Below are positions 1-8,521 of a stretch of 64,000 bases of DNA, in pieces. The notes below the pieces were generated by a model. That model worked only from the letters and a program-made list of their open reading frames with translations, did not search any database and was not told the DNA's origin. Origin of the DNA: an uncultured Pseudokineococcus sp. GTDB lineage: Bacteria; Actinomycetota; Actinomycetes; Actinomycetales; Quadrisphaeraceae. The translations under genes were made by a program, and so were the position numbers. Position 1 is the first letter of the stretch; each line of letters opens with the position of its first letter. The stretch lies in NCBI RefSeq assembly GCF_947495735.1, contig NZ_CANMAA010000001.1:124001-188000 (forward strand). The letters are read 5' to 3'.

Positions 1-232
1 GGTCGTCACCTTCATCGGGGCCGACATCGGGGGGCTGCTGGGCGGCGCCATCATCACCGAGGCCGTCTTCAACATCCCGGGGCTCGGTCGCGCCGTGTTC
101 GACGCGGTCAGCCAGCAGGAGGGGGCCGTGGTCGTGGGCATCATCACGCTGATGGTCTTCTTCTTCATCTTCTTCAACCTGGTCGTCGACGTCCTCTACG
201 CCGTCCTCGACCCGAGGATCCGATATGAGTGA
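1..232 (+). CDS. Dipeptide/oligopeptide ABC transporter permease, C-terminal part (DppB-like)
   Basis: Only the last 76 residues are present; the gene begins before the window and is read in the frame whose codons start at base 2, ending TGA at 230-232. The fragment carries the end of the inner-membrane permease domain of the peptide/nickel transporter family: the segment EAVFNIPGLGRAVFDAV, typical of DppB/OppB after the coupling loop, and a last hydrophobic helix rich in Phe followed by DVLYAVLDPRIRYE, a classic DppB ending. It overlaps the next permease gene by 8 bases, so it is the first visible member of a dpp/opp operon (permease, permease, ATPase, ATPase). The substrate cannot be told; the solute-binding protein is outside the window. 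Confidence 0.9.
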   Translation, partial: VVTFIGADIGGLLGGAIITEAVFNIPGLGRAVFDAVSQQEGAVVVGIITLMVFFFIFFNLVVDVLYAVLDPRIRYE

Positions 233-1265
233 CCGCGACCCCGTCGCCTCCGCCGTCGACCCGAAGCTGTCCAGGGACTCGCGGCACCCTCGGGACCCCG
301 AGCAGCGGCACGACGAGGTGGAGGCCGGCACGACGACGGGCCTGGCCGCCCCCGACGTCGACCAGACCGACGGGAGCCAGACGTCGCTGTGGGGCGACGC
401 CTGGCGCGAGCTGCGCCGACGGCCCTTCTTCTGGATCGGCGGCGTCCTCGCGCTGGTCTTCCTGACCATGGCGGTGTTCCCGGCCCTCTTCGCCGGCGGG
501 GCCGACCCGCGCGCCTGCAGCCTCTCCAACTCGAACCTCCCGCCCTCGGCGGAGCACCTGTTCGGCTACGACCAGCAGGGGTGCGACTACCGCGCCACCG
601 TGGTCTACGGCGCCCGCAACTCGCTGCTCATCGGCTTCACCGCCGTCGTCGGCGTCCTGGCGGTCGGCGTCGTGATCGGCGCCGTCGCCGGCTACTTCGG
701 CGGGTGGGTGGACAGCCTGCTGGCGCGCATCGCCGACGTCTTCTACGCGCTGCCGCTCATCCTCGGCGCCCTGGTGCTCCTGCGCGTCGGTCCGGAGATG
801 CGCGTCTTCGGGCAGCCCATCCCGATCATCTCCGAGCGCGGCCCGGGAGCCATCGCGATCGCCCTCACCATCTTCGGGTGGATGACGGCGATGCGCCTGG
901 TGCGCTCGCAGGTCATCGCGATCAAGAGCTCGGACTACGTGGCCGCGGCGCGCGCGCTGGGGGCGGGGAGCTTCCGCATCCTCACTCGCCACATCCTGCC
1001 CAACGCCGTGGCCCCGGTGCTCGTCTACGCGACCATCACCGTGGGCGCGCTCATCGCGGCCGAGGCGGCGCTGACCTACCTCGGCGTCGGGCTCCAGCAG
1101 CCCGCCTTCTCGTGGGGTCTGCAGATCAGCGCCGGCCAGAACCTGCTGCGCACGGCGCCGCACCTGGTGCTCATCCCGAGCGCCGTCCTGTCCCTGACCG
1201 TGATGGGCTTCATCATGATGGGCGACGCCCTGCGCGACGCCCTCGACCCGAGGCAGCGCTCATGA
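225..1265 (+). CDS. Dipeptide/oligopeptide ABC transporter permease (DppC-like)
   Basis: A 346-residue inner-membrane permease of the DppC/OppC family. A cytoplasmic N-terminal stretch of about 65 polar residues precedes the first helix (around 66-84); a periplasmic loop with a Cys pair follows and then about five more helices. The coupling (EAA-like) loop is at about 237-262 (ARALGAGSFRILTRHILPN). The N-terminal extension is longer than in enterobacterial DppC but common in actinomycete homologues. The ATG lies inside the end of the upstream permease gene and the stop overlaps the next ATG (ATGA), so the three genes are translationally coupled. It pairs with the preceding DppB-like permease. 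Confidence 0.93.
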   Translation: MSDRDPVASAVDPKLSRDSRHPRDPEQRHDEVEAGTTTGLAAPDVDQTDGSQTSLWGDAWRELRRRPFFWIGGVLALVFLTMAVFPALFAGGADPRACSLSNSNLPPSAEHLFGYDQQGCDYRATVVYGARNSLLIGFTAVVGVLAVGVVIGAVAGYFGGWVDSLLARIADVFYALPLILGALVLLRVGPEMRVFGQPIPIISERGPGAIAIALTIFGWMTAMRLVRSQVIAIKSSDYVAAARALGAGSFRILTRHILPNAVAPVLVYATITVGALIAAEAALTYLGVGLQQPAFSWGLQISAGQNLLRTAPHLVLIPSAVLSLTVMGFIMMGDALRDALDPRQRS

Positions 1266-2362
1266 CCCCGTCCACCTCCGGCGCGCACCCCGCCGGCACC
1301 CCGGCCGACAGCGGCACCACGAGCCGCACCGACGCCGCAGCCCGTGCGACGGCGACCCCCGACACGGGGGTCCCCGTGCTCGAGGTCGAGGACCTGCGCG
1401 TGGAGTTCCGCACCCGCGGGCCCGTGGTCAACGCCGTCAACGGCGTGAGCTACTCGATCGCGCCCGGCGAGACGATGGCGATCCTGGGGGAGTCGGGCTG
1501 CGGCAAGTCCGTCTCCGCCCAGGCGATCATGGGGATCCTCGACACCCCGCCGGCGGTCATCAGCGGGGCCATCCGCTTCGAGGGTCGCGACATGCTCGCG
1601 ATGGGGGCCGAGGACCAGCGCAAGATCCGCGGGCCCGGCGTCTCGATGATCTTCCAGGACGCCCTCTCGGCGCTGAACCCCGTCTACAGCGTCGGGTACC
1701 AGATCGGCGAGATGTTCCGGGCGCACCGCGGCACCTCCAAGAAGGAGGCGCGGGAGAGGGCCGTCGAGCTCATGGACCGGGTGCGCATCCCGGCGGCGCG
1801 CCAGCGCGTCGACGACTACCCGCACCAGTTCTCGGGCGGCATGCGCCAGCGCGTCATGATCGCCATGGCGCTCGCGCTGGACCCGAAGGTGCTCATCGCC
1901 GACGAGCCGACGACGGCCCTCGACGTCACGGTGCAGGCCCAGGTCATGGACCTGCTCAAGGACCTGCAGCGCGACACCGGCATGGGCCTGATCCTCATCA
2001 CCCACGACCTGGGGGTGGTGAACGAGGTCGCCGACCGCGTCTCCGTCATGTACGCCGGGAAGGTCGTCGAGACCGGGACGACCGACGACGTCTTCACGCG
2101 GCCGGCGCACCCCTACACGCGCGGGCTGATGTCCTCCATCCCGCTGCTGGAGGACAAGGGCCACCGGCTCAACCCCATCGTCGGCGCGCCCCCGAGCCTC
2201 GCGGCGATCCCGCCGGGCTGCTCCTTCCACCTGCGCTGCCCGATGGCGCGGCGCGGCGCGGACGGGCGCCCCGACTGCGCCGCCGACGTGCCGCCGCTGC
2301 GCGAGGTCGTCGTGGGCCGTCGCTCGGCGTGCCACTACAGCGAGGAGCTCCTCCATGGCTGA
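1262..2362 (+). CDS. Peptide ABC transporter ATP-binding protein (DppD-like)
   Basis: A 366-residue ATPase that energises the peptide importer from the cytoplasmic side. Visible motifs are Walker A GESGCGKS (about 76-83), Q-loop MIFQD, signature FSGGMRQRV (about 190) and Walker B VLIADEPTTALD (about 210), followed by the H-loop (ITHDLG). The C-terminal oligopeptide/dipeptide extension is present (HPYTRGLMSSIP and a Cys-containing tail CSFHLRCPMA...ACHY). The start ATG at 1262 sits in an ATGA overlap with the upstream stop; the open frame extends further upstream, but conservation begins only after about residue 35 of this start. The Pro/Thr/Ala-rich N-terminus is not conserved in the family. 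Its heterodimer partner follows immediately. Confidence 0.93.
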   Translation: MTPSTSGAHPAGTPADSGTTSRTDAAARATATPDTGVPVLEVEDLRVEFRTRGPVVNAVNGVSYSIAPGETMAILGESGCGKSVSAQAIMGILDTPPAVISGAIRFEGRDMLAMGAEDQRKIRGPGVSMIFQDALSALNPVYSVGYQIGEMFRAHRGTSKKEARERAVELMDRVRIPAARQRVDDYPHQFSGGMRQRVMIAMALALDPKVLIADEPTTALDVTVQAQVMDLLKDLQRDTGMGLILITHDLGVVNEVADRVSVMYAGKVVETGTTDDVFTRPAHPYTRGLMSSIPLLEDKGHRLNPIVGAPPSLAAIPPGCSFHLRCPMARRGADGRPDCAADVPPLREVVVGRRSACHYSEELLHG

Positions 2363-3437
2363 CGTCCAGACCCGCCCCGAGCGCCGGACCAGCGAGGCCC
2401 GGCGCGCCTGGGAGGCCAGCGGCGACCCGCTGCTGGAGATCCGCGGGCTGCAGAAGCACTTCCCCCTCCAGCAGGGCATCGTCTTCAAGAAGACGGTCGG
2501 GCACGTGCGCGCCGTCGACGGCGTCGACCTGACGGTGGGCCGCGCCGAGACGGTGGGCCTCGTCGGGGAGTCCGGCTGCGGCAAGAGCACGGTGTCCAAG
2601 CTGCTCGTGGCGCTGGAGCGGCCCACCGCGGGGGAGATCGTCTACAAGGGCGAGGACGTGTCCCGGATGCGCGGCAGCGCGCTGAAGGCCTACCGCCGCG
2701 AGGTCCAGATGATCTTCCAGGACCCGTACTCGTCGCTGAACCCGCGCATGACCGCGGGCGACATCGTGGCCGAGGGCTGGGCCGTCCACCCCGACGTCGC
2801 CCCGAGGAAGGGGCGGGACCGCCGGATCCGCGACCTGCTGGACCGCGTGGGCCTGAACGCCGACTACGCCAACCGCTACCCCCACCAGTTCTCCGGCGGC
2901 CAGCGCCAGCGCATCGGCATCGCGCGGGCCCTGGCGATGAGCCCCGAGCTCATCGTCTGCGACGAGCCCGTCTCCGCGCTCGACGTCTCGGTCCAGGCCC
3001 AGGTGATGAACCTCCTCGAGGACCTGCAGAAGGACCTGGGGCTGTCCTACCTGTTCATCGCCCACGACCTGTCGGTGGTGCGGCACATCTCCCACCGCGT
3101 CAACGTCATGTACCTCGGGCGCATCGTGGAGACGGGCACGGACGGCGACGTGTACGGGCACCCCTCGCACCCGTACACCCAGGCGCTGCTGTCCTCGGTG
3201 CCGGTGCACGAGCCGGCGCTGCGGGGCAAGGGCGACCGGATCCTGCTGACCGGTGACGTGCCCAGCCCGGCGAACCCGCCGTCGGGCTGCCGCTTCCGGA
3301 CCCGCTGCTGGAAGGCGCAGGACGTGTGCGCCGAGCAGGACCCGGAGCTGCGCGACCGCGGGCAGGGGCACCCGTCGGCGTGCCACTTCGCCGAGGACCA
3401 CCAGGTCGTGCCGACCGTCGAGGGCTCCGCCGGCTGA
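2355..3437 (+). CDS. Peptide ABC transporter ATP-binding protein (DppF-like)
   Basis: A 360-residue second ATPase of the dipeptide/oligopeptide importer. It has Walker A GESGCGKS (about 71-78), Q-loop MIFQDPYSSLNPR, signature FSGGQRQRIG (about 179), Walker B LIVCDEPVSALD and the C-terminal HPYTQALLSSVP element with Cys residues. LQKHFPLQQGIVFKK near residue 36 is the DppF-type start of the nucleotide-binding domain. The gene overlaps the DppD-like gene by 8 bases and is the last gene of the operon: a stem-loop follows 13 bases after the stop. Together with the two permeases it makes a complete four-subunit core; only the binding protein is missing from view. Confidence 0.93.
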   Translation: MADVQTRPERRTSEARRAWEASGDPLLEIRGLQKHFPLQQGIVFKKTVGHVRAVDGVDLTVGRAETVGLVGESGCGKSTVSKLLVALERPTAGEIVYKGEDVSRMRGSALKAYRREVQMIFQDPYSSLNPRMTAGDIVAEGWAVHPDVAPRKGRDRRIRDLLDRVGLNADYANRYPHQFSGGQRQRIGIARALAMSPELIVCDEPVSALDVSVQAQVMNLLEDLQKDLGLSYLFIAHDLSVVRHISHRVNVMYLGRIVETGTDGDVYGHPSHPYTQALLSSVPVHEPALRGKGDRILLTGDVPSPANPPSGCRFRTRCWKAQDVCAEQDPELRDRGQGHPSACHFAEDHQVVPTVEGSAG

Positions 3438-3450
3438 CCCGACGCGCACC

Positions 3451-3487
3451 GCGACGGCCGGTCCCGCACCGCGGGGCCGGCCGTCGC
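3451..3487 (+). terminator. Stem-loop after the peptide transporter operon
   Basis: GCGACGGCCGG at 3451-3461 pairs exactly with CCGGCCGTCGC at 3477-3487 across a 15-base loop. It starts 13 bases after the DppF-like stop codon and has no U-tract, as is usual for high-GC actinomycete terminators. Confidence 0.6.
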
Positions 3488-3662
3488 ACGTCCGGGGGCG
3501 GTCGGTCACGGTCCGGCCTCGTTCTGCCGTGATGGGGGCTCGTGGTTGGCCACGCGGTGACCGGCAGTGCTATCACGGTCGACGGACATGCGCCGCGCAC
3601 CGCTGCTCGGCGTTCGCAGACCGGACGCGGTGGAGCTCCCGCCGCGGAGGAGGAGCACGCGC

Positions 3663-5432
3663 ATGAGCAGCACGACCGAGAAGGTGCCGGTGGGCGGGCC
3701 GCCGCCGAACCCCCCGACGCCGCAGGACGCCGGCGCAGGTCGCTTCGGCATCGCCCCGTGGGTGTTCTGGCCGGCGCTGGGGATCATCGTCACCTTCGTC
3801 ACCTTCACCCTCGTCTTCCCGGAGGCGGCGGGAGCCGCCTTCGGGGCCGTCCAGTCGCGCATCATCGGCGGCCTGGGCTGGTACTACGTCCTGCTGATCG
3901 CCTCGTTCGTCGTGTTCTCCATCTGGGTCGGGGCGGGGCGCTTCGGCTCCATCCGCCTGGGCCGGGACGACGACGAGCCGGAGTTCAGCCTCCCGGCCTG
4001 GTTCGCCATGCTGTTCGCGACCGGCATGGGCATCGGTCTCGTGTTCTGGGGCGTCGCCGAGCCGCTCAACCACTTCGCCTCGCCGAAGCCGGGCGTCTCC
4101 GGCAACGACGTCGAGCTCGCCCAGCAGGCGATGACGCAGACGTACATCCACTGGGGCGTCCACGCCTGGGCGATCTACGTCGTGGCCGGCCTCGGCATCG
4201 CGTACGCGGTCCACCGGCGCGGCCGCCCGGTCTCGATCCGCTGGGCGCTCGAGCCGCTGCTCGGGAACCGGGTGCGCGGCTGGCTCGGCAACGTCATCGA
4301 CGTGGTGGCCATCGTCGGCACCATCTTCGGCGTCGCGACCTCCCTCGGCCTCGGCGTGCTGCAGATCGGCGCGGGCTTCGAGTTCATGGGGATCGCCGAC
4401 AACGGCAGGACCCTGCAGGTCGTCCTCATCGTCGTCATCTCGCTCATCGCGATGGTCTCGGTCGTCTCCGGCGTCGGCAAGGGCATCAAGTGGCTGTCCA
4501 ACGGCAACATGGTCCTCGCCGGCGTGGTGCTGCTGGCCGCGCTGCTGGCGGGGCCGACCCTGTTCCTCCTCCGGGAGTTCGTGCAGTCGATCGGCCTGTA
4601 CCTGCAGAACGTGCTCCGGCTGACCTTCGACGTCTCGGCCTTCCAGGGCCAGGAGGGCCAGGACTGGCAGGCGGGGTGGACGACGTACTACTGGGGCTGG
4701 TGGATGTCGTGGGCCCCCTTCGTGGGCGTCTTCATCGCCCGCATCTCCAAGGGGCGGACCGTCCGCGAGTTCGTGGCCGGCGTCCTCCTCGTCCCGACCA
4801 CCGTCACGTTCCTCTGGTTCTCGGTCCTCGGCGGGACGGCCCTCTACGAGGAGCTGTTCGGCGGTGGCGGCTACGTGGCGGCCGACGGCTCGGTGGACAC
4901 CGAGAGCAGCCTCTTCACGCTGCTGTCGGGCATCCCCGGCGGCGCCATCTGGGCCGTGGCCGGCATCCTGCTCATCACGATCTTCTTCGTGACGTCCTCG
5001 GACTCCGGGTCGCTCGTGGTCACCATGCTCGCCACCGGCGGCGACCCCGACCCGGCCCGCTGGAACCGGATCGTCTGGGCGCTCATGTCCGGGGCCGTGG
5101 CCATCGGGCTGCTGCTCACGGACGGTCTGGCGGCCCTGCAGACCGGGGCCATCGTCACGGCCCTGCCCTTCAGCTTCGTCCTCATCGGGATCATGCTGTC
5201 GCTCGTCAAGGCCTTCAAGCGCGAGCTCGAGGTGCGCCGCCGGCTGATGCGCCAGGTCGAGCGCCGCGAGCTGGCGGCGGAGGCGTCCGAGCACGTCTTC
5301 GGCCAGCTCGAGGAGTACCCGCTCGACGACTACGAGCGGGGCTTCTCGGCCGGCGGCCGGCGCAACGGCCGCGCCGCGGGCGGTGACGTCAAGGTGCTCC
5401 GCCGCCGGGGTCGCCGCGAGGGCCCGAAGTAG
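3663..5432 (+). CDS. BCCT family transporter (betaine/choline/carnitine type)
   Basis: A 589-residue, 12-helix secondary transporter of the betaine-choline-carnitine family, which brings trimethylammonium osmolytes or related compounds into the cell with Na+ or H+. The family signatures are clear: GMGIGLVFWGVAEPLNHF at about 121-138 and the Trp-rich substrate segment YYWGWWMSWAPFVGVF at about 340-356, followed by RISKGRTVREF. The C-terminal 60 residues are charged and cytoplasmic, a region that acts as osmosensor in BetP; whether it does so here is unknown. I chose the ATG at 3663 because GGAGGAGG lies about 8 bases upstream; the frame is open further upstream without conservation. It stands alone, not clearly linked to sugar metabolism. 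Confidence 0.92.
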   Translation: MSSTTEKVPVGGPPPNPPTPQDAGAGRFGIAPWVFWPALGIIVTFVTFTLVFPEAAGAAFGAVQSRIIGGLGWYYVLLIASFVVFSIWVGAGRFGSIRLGRDDDEPEFSLPAWFAMLFATGMGIGLVFWGVAEPLNHFASPKPGVSGNDVELAQQAMTQTYIHWGVHAWAIYVVAGLGIAYAVHRRGRPVSIRWALEPLLGNRVRGWLGNVIDVVAIVGTIFGVATSLGLGVLQIGAGFEFMGIADNGRTLQVVLIVVISLIAMVSVVSGVGKGIKWLSNGNMVLAGVVLLAALLAGPTLFLLREFVQSIGLYLQNVLRLTFDVSAFQGQEGQDWQAGWTTYYWGWWMSWAPFVGVFIARISKGRTVREFVAGVLLVPTTVTFLWFSVLGGTALYEELFGGGGYVAADGSVDTESSLFTLLSGIPGGAIWAVAGILLITIFFVTSSDSGSLVVTMLATGGDPDPARWNRIVWALMSGAVAIGLLLTDGLAALQTGAIVTALPFSFVLIGIMLSLVKAFKRELEVRRRLMRQVERRELAAEASEHVFGQLEEYPLDDYERGFSAGGRRNGRAAGGDVKVLRRRGRREGPK

Positions 5433-5467
5433 GCCCCTCCTGCGACGCACGAGGTCGGGGACGGCGC

Positions 5468-5896
5468 GTGAGGGCCGTGGGGCCGGTGCTCGTGGTCGCC
5501 GCCGCGCTGGTGGACGACCTGGCCCGGCCGACGACGCTGCTCGCGGCCCGCCGCAGCGCGCCGTCGTCGCTGGCTGGGGGGTGGGAGCTCCCGGGCGGCA
5601 AGGTGGACGCCGGCGAGGAGCCGGTGGCCGCGCTGCGCCGGGAGCTGGCCGAGGAGCTGGGGGTCCGGGTCGAGCTGGGCTCCCGCCTGGTCTCGGCCGA
5701 GCCGGACGGCGACTGGCCGCTCGCCCCCGGGCTGCGGATGCGCGTCTGGACGGCTCGCGTCGTCGAGGGGCAGCCCGCGCCGCTGGAGGACCACGACGTG
5801 CTTCGCGTCCTGCCGGGCCGGCGCTGGCGGGACGTCGCCTGGCTCCCCGGCGACGTCCCGCCGGTCGAGGCGCTGGCCCGGTCCGCGGGCTGGTAG
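5468..5896 (+). CDS. Nudix hydrolase (MutT-like)
   Basis: A 142-residue protein with a complete Nudix box at residues 44-66: G-K-V-D-A-G-E, then seven residues, R-E-L-A-E-E-L-G-V, matching GX5EX7REUXEEXGU. Nudix enzymes hydrolyse nucleoside diphosphates linked to other moieties; the small size and the LPGGKVDAGEEP context resemble MutT-type (d)NTP pyrophosphatases that clear oxidised nucleotides. The GTG start is 35 bases after the BCCT stop. The substrate cannot be decided from sequence. The stop codon is embedded in a perfect hairpin (5881-5905). Confidence 0.88.
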   Translation: MRAVGPVLVVAAALVDDLARPTTLLAARRSAPSSLAGGWELPGGKVDAGEEPVAALRRELAEELGVRVELGSRLVSAEPDGDWPLAPGLRMRVWTARVVEGQPAPLEDHDVLRVLPGRRWRDVAWLPGDVPPVEALARSAGW

Positions 5897-5905
5897 CCCG
5901 CGGAC
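5881..5905 (+). terminator. Hairpin overlapping the Nudix stop codon
   Basis: GTCCGCGGGC (5881-5890) and GCCCGCGGAC (5896-5905) are perfect inverted repeats around a 5-base loop that contains most of the TAG stop. It lies between convergent genes, so it may terminate both. Confidence 0.55.
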
Positions 5906-5923
5906 CGGTCAGGGGACTGGCTC

Positions 5924-6967
5924 TCAGGCCCGCGGGGTCTCGGGCGTCTGGCCGTCCGGGCGCGGCGGCGCGTCGTCGCGCTGGGGCAGCTCGGCCATGC
6001 CGGCCTTGGCGAGCGGCGAGGGGCCGAGCTCGTCGAGCAGCTGCTGCATGCGGTGGTAGGCGCGGTCCCGGTAGGCGATGAGCTCGTCGAGCTGCTCCGG
6101 GCCGAGGTCGTAGAAGCCCCCGCCGTTCTTCGTGCCGTGCCGACCGGCGTCGACGACGTCGGTGAGCAGGCGCGGGGCCGCCAGGCGGTCGCCGAAGCCC
6201 TCCTGGAGCGTGCCGAAGCCGCGCACGTACGTGTCCAGCCCCGCCATGTCGGCGATGGCGAAGGGCCCGAAGAAGGGCAGCCGGAAGCCGAACGTCGTGC
6301 TGACGACCGTGTCGACGTCCTGCGGGGTCGCCACGCCCTCCTCGACGACGGCCATGGCCTCCTTGAGCAGCACGAACTGCAGGCGGTTCAGGACGAAGCC
6401 GGGCACGTCGGCGACCTGGGCGCTGCGCCGGCCCATGCGGGCGAGCAGCTCCTCGACGGCCTGCACGACGGCCGGGTCGGTGTGCTCGCCGCTGACCAGC
6501 TCCACGCCCGGGATGAAGGGCGCCGGGTTGGAGAAGTGGACGGTGAGGAAGCGGCTCTTGTCCCGCACCGCCTGGGAGAGCACCTTCACCGGGATCGTCG
6601 AGGTGTTGGTGCCGATGATCGCGTCGGGCCGAGCGGCGGCGTCGACCTGGCGGAGCACGTCCAGCTTCAGGTCGGGGACCTCGGGCACGGCCTCCTCGAC
6701 GAGGTCCACGTCGGCGACCGCCTCCGCGAGCGACGCCCTCGGGTGCAGGTTCGCCTCGACGGCGTCCGCGGCCCCGGCCGGGTAGAGGCCGGCGGCCTCG
6801 AACGTGCGCGCCTCGCGGAGGAGGCGCTCGTGGTTGCGCTGGGTGGCCTCGGCGTCGGCGTCGGCGAGCTGCACGGGCACGCCGGCGATCGCCAGGGACT
6901 GCGCGATGCCTCCGCCCATGTAACCGGTGCCCACGACGGCGGCGCTCTCGATGCGTGTGACGGCCAC
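5924..6967 (-). CDS. 3-hydroxyacyl-CoA dehydrogenase family protein
   Basis: A 347-residue NAD-dependent dehydrogenase. The N-terminal Rossmann motif is GTGYMG (residues 13-18) and an acidic residue ends beta-2 (ADADAEATQ). The second-domain segment VHFSNPAPFIPGVELV corresponds to the HFFNP catalytic region of the 3-hydroxyacyl-CoA/3-hydroxybutyryl-CoA dehydrogenase family; VPGFVLNRLQ and the KNGGGFYD segment are also family hallmarks. Length fits a single-function short enzyme rather than a fused FadJ. The GTG start is chosen from GAGGAG ending 5-6 bases upstream. The substrate could be 3-hydroxybutyryl-CoA, carnitine or another hydroxy acid; the nearby BCCT carrier makes a carnitine-type substrate conceivable but that is inference. 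It follows the rhamnose operon on the same strand but a palindrome separates them. Confidence 0.85.
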   Translation of the reverse strand: MAVTRIESAAVVGTGYMGGGIAQSLAIAGVPVQLADADAEATQRNHERLLREARTFEAAGLYPAGAADAVEANLHPRASLAEAVADVDLVEEAVPEVPDLKLDVLRQVDAAARPDAIIGTNTSTIPVKVLSQAVRDKSRFLTVHFSNPAPFIPGVELVSGEHTDPAVVQAVEELLARMGRRSAQVADVPGFVLNRLQFVLLKEAMAVVEEGVATPQDVDTVVSTTFGFRLPFFGPFAIADMAGLDTYVRGFGTLQEGFGDRLAAPRLLTDVVDAGRHGTKNGGGFYDLGPEQLDELIAYRDRAYHRMQQLLDELGPSPLAKAGMAELPQRDDAPPRPDGQTPETPRA

Positions 6968-6988
6968 GGCGTTCCTCCTCGGGTCGGT

Positions 6989-7012
6989 GGCCGGGGCGAC
7001 GTCGCCCCGGCC
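6989..7012 (-). terminator. 24-bp perfect palindrome after the rhamnose operon
   Basis: Twelve bases (GGCCGGGGCGAC) at 6989-7000 are followed directly by their exact reverse complement at 7001-7012, with no spacer. It lies 95 bases beyond the MFS stop and 22 bases before the start of the dehydrogenase gene, so it may terminate the rha operon. Its CGACGTCG centre is shared with the larger palindrome at 51860-51907. Confidence 0.5.
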
Positions 7013-7107
7013 GGGTCCGCCCAGTCTGTCGGCCCCGGCGGCCGGCGGCCCTCGGGCGTCGCGCCGGACTGGTGCGCCACCGGCTGGGAGTGCGGCGGAC
7101 GCCCGCG

Positions 7108-8472
7108 TCAGGAGCCGCCCGCCACCTCCTCGACCCGCGGCGGCTCGGTGCCGGGGTGGAGCCCGCGGGAGCGCATGTGCCGCACGAGCACGAGCCCGAG
7201 GGCCAGGGCCACGAGGACGCACACGACGAGGAAGGCGAGCAGCGCCGGGAGCCGGTCCTGGATGAGCGTCGGGGTGGCGAGGGCGAAGAACCCGACGGCG
7301 AAGCGTCCGACGGCGAGCGTCAGGCCCTGGACGGTCGAGCGCGCCTCGACCGGGAGGCTCTCCCGCGTCCACACCTTGTAGATGGCCTCGCCCGCGGCGT
7401 TGTTGCCGAGCTGGTACAGGGCGATCGCGACGACGTAGACGGCGAGGACGCCCGCGCCGAAGCCCAGCAGCACCATCGCGACGGCCTGGACCGAGAGGCC
7501 GACGACGAGCACGGGCGTGCGCCACCGGGTGTCCATGAGGCGCACCACCAGCAGGGACGCGATGACGCCGAGGGGGATGACGGCGGCCCCGACGCCGGTG
7601 GCCGTCGTCTGGCTGGCGCCGGCCGCCTCGATGAGGAAGTAGGGCTGGAACTGCCCGAAGGTGTTGGCCACGAGGTTCCAGGCGACGTAGAAGCCCATCG
7701 TCAGCAGCAGGGGCACGAGCATCGCCCGCGTCGTGAGGATGGTGCGCAGGGGCAGCCCGCCGCGGGTGCGCCGCGGCCGGTCGCCCCGGCCCTCGCCCCG
7801 GGTGGGCTGGTGCGAGCGGGCCTCCTCCGCGTCCGCCTCCAGCGAGCGCAGGGAGGGGGAGTAGCGGCGCACCAGGAAGGTGACGACCGCGAGGACGGCC
7901 AGCTCCCCGAAGACGAGGCGGATGCCGAGCAGGCCGAGGCCGGAGAGGGCGAACCCGAGGACCTGCGTGACGGCGATGCCGATCACCCACATGACCTGCG
8001 TGACGCTGACGAGGCGTCCCTGGGCGCGGGCGGGCGAGCGCTCGGACACCACGGCGATGGAGGTGGGCAGGTCCGCGCCCGCGGCCAGCCCCGCGACGAC
8101 GACGCCCGCGAAGAGGACCTCCGCGGACGGCGAGAGCGCCATGGCCGCCATGCCGACGGCGTACACGAGGATGTAGACGGTGAAGGCGCGCAGCCGGCCG
8201 ACGAGGTCGGCGACGCGCCCGCCCAGCAGGGCGCCGACGCCGATGCTGAAGGTCAGCGTCGCGCTGAGCGCGCCCAGGCCCCACGCCCCGAGGCCGTACT
8301 CCTCGCCGATCAGCGCGAGGCCGACACCCAGCGCCACGATGACCGAGGCGTCGAGGAAGGACGCCATGCCCGCCGCCACGGCGAGCGACCAGTGGCGGCG
8401 GTCGGGCTCGCCACCGCTGAAGAGCGGCGCCACGTCGGTCGTGCTGCCGGCGTCCTCGTCGGTGCGGTCCAC
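7108..8472 (-). CDS. MFS transporter, last gene of the rhamnose operon
   Basis: A 454-residue major facilitator superfamily permease with about 12 hydrophobic helices and a charged central loop (about residues 205-240). GGRVADLVGRLRAF at the loop between helices 2 and 3 is the MFS A-motif (GxxxDxxGRR/K). The overall pattern resembles sugar/metabolite:H+ symporters, but no residue fixes the substrate. It begins 49 bases after rhaB on the same strand, with AGGAG upstream of the GTG start, so it is probably co-transcribed with rhaMIDB. A role as rhamnose or rhamnose-derivative carrier, or as an exporter of lactate/lactaldehyde, is inference from position. Confidence 0.85.
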   Translation of the reverse strand: MDRTDEDAGSTTDVAPLFSGGEPDRRHWSLAVAAGMASFLDASVIVALGVGLALIGEEYGLGAWGLGALSATLTFSIGVGALLGGRVADLVGRLRAFTVYILVYAVGMAAMALSPSAEVLFAGVVVAGLAAGADLPTSIAVVSERSPARAQGRLVSVTQVMWVIGIAVTQVLGFALSGLGLLGIRLVFGELAVLAVVTFLVRRYSPSLRSLEADAEEARSHQPTRGEGRGDRPRRTRGGLPLRTILTTRAMLVPLLLTMGFYVAWNLVANTFGQFQPYFLIEAAGASQTTATGVGAAVIPLGVIASLLVVRLMDTRWRTPVLVVGLSVQAVAMVLLGFGAGVLAVYVVAIALYQLGNNAAGEAIYKVWTRESLPVEARSTVQGLTLAVGRFAVGFFALATPTLIQDRLPALLAFLVVCVLVALALGLVLVRHMRSRGLHPGTEPPRVEEVAGGS

Positions 8473-8521
8473 AGGGATCTCCTGACCTCGCGTGGTGGGT
8501 GTCCCCGGGCTCGGGGTCGGC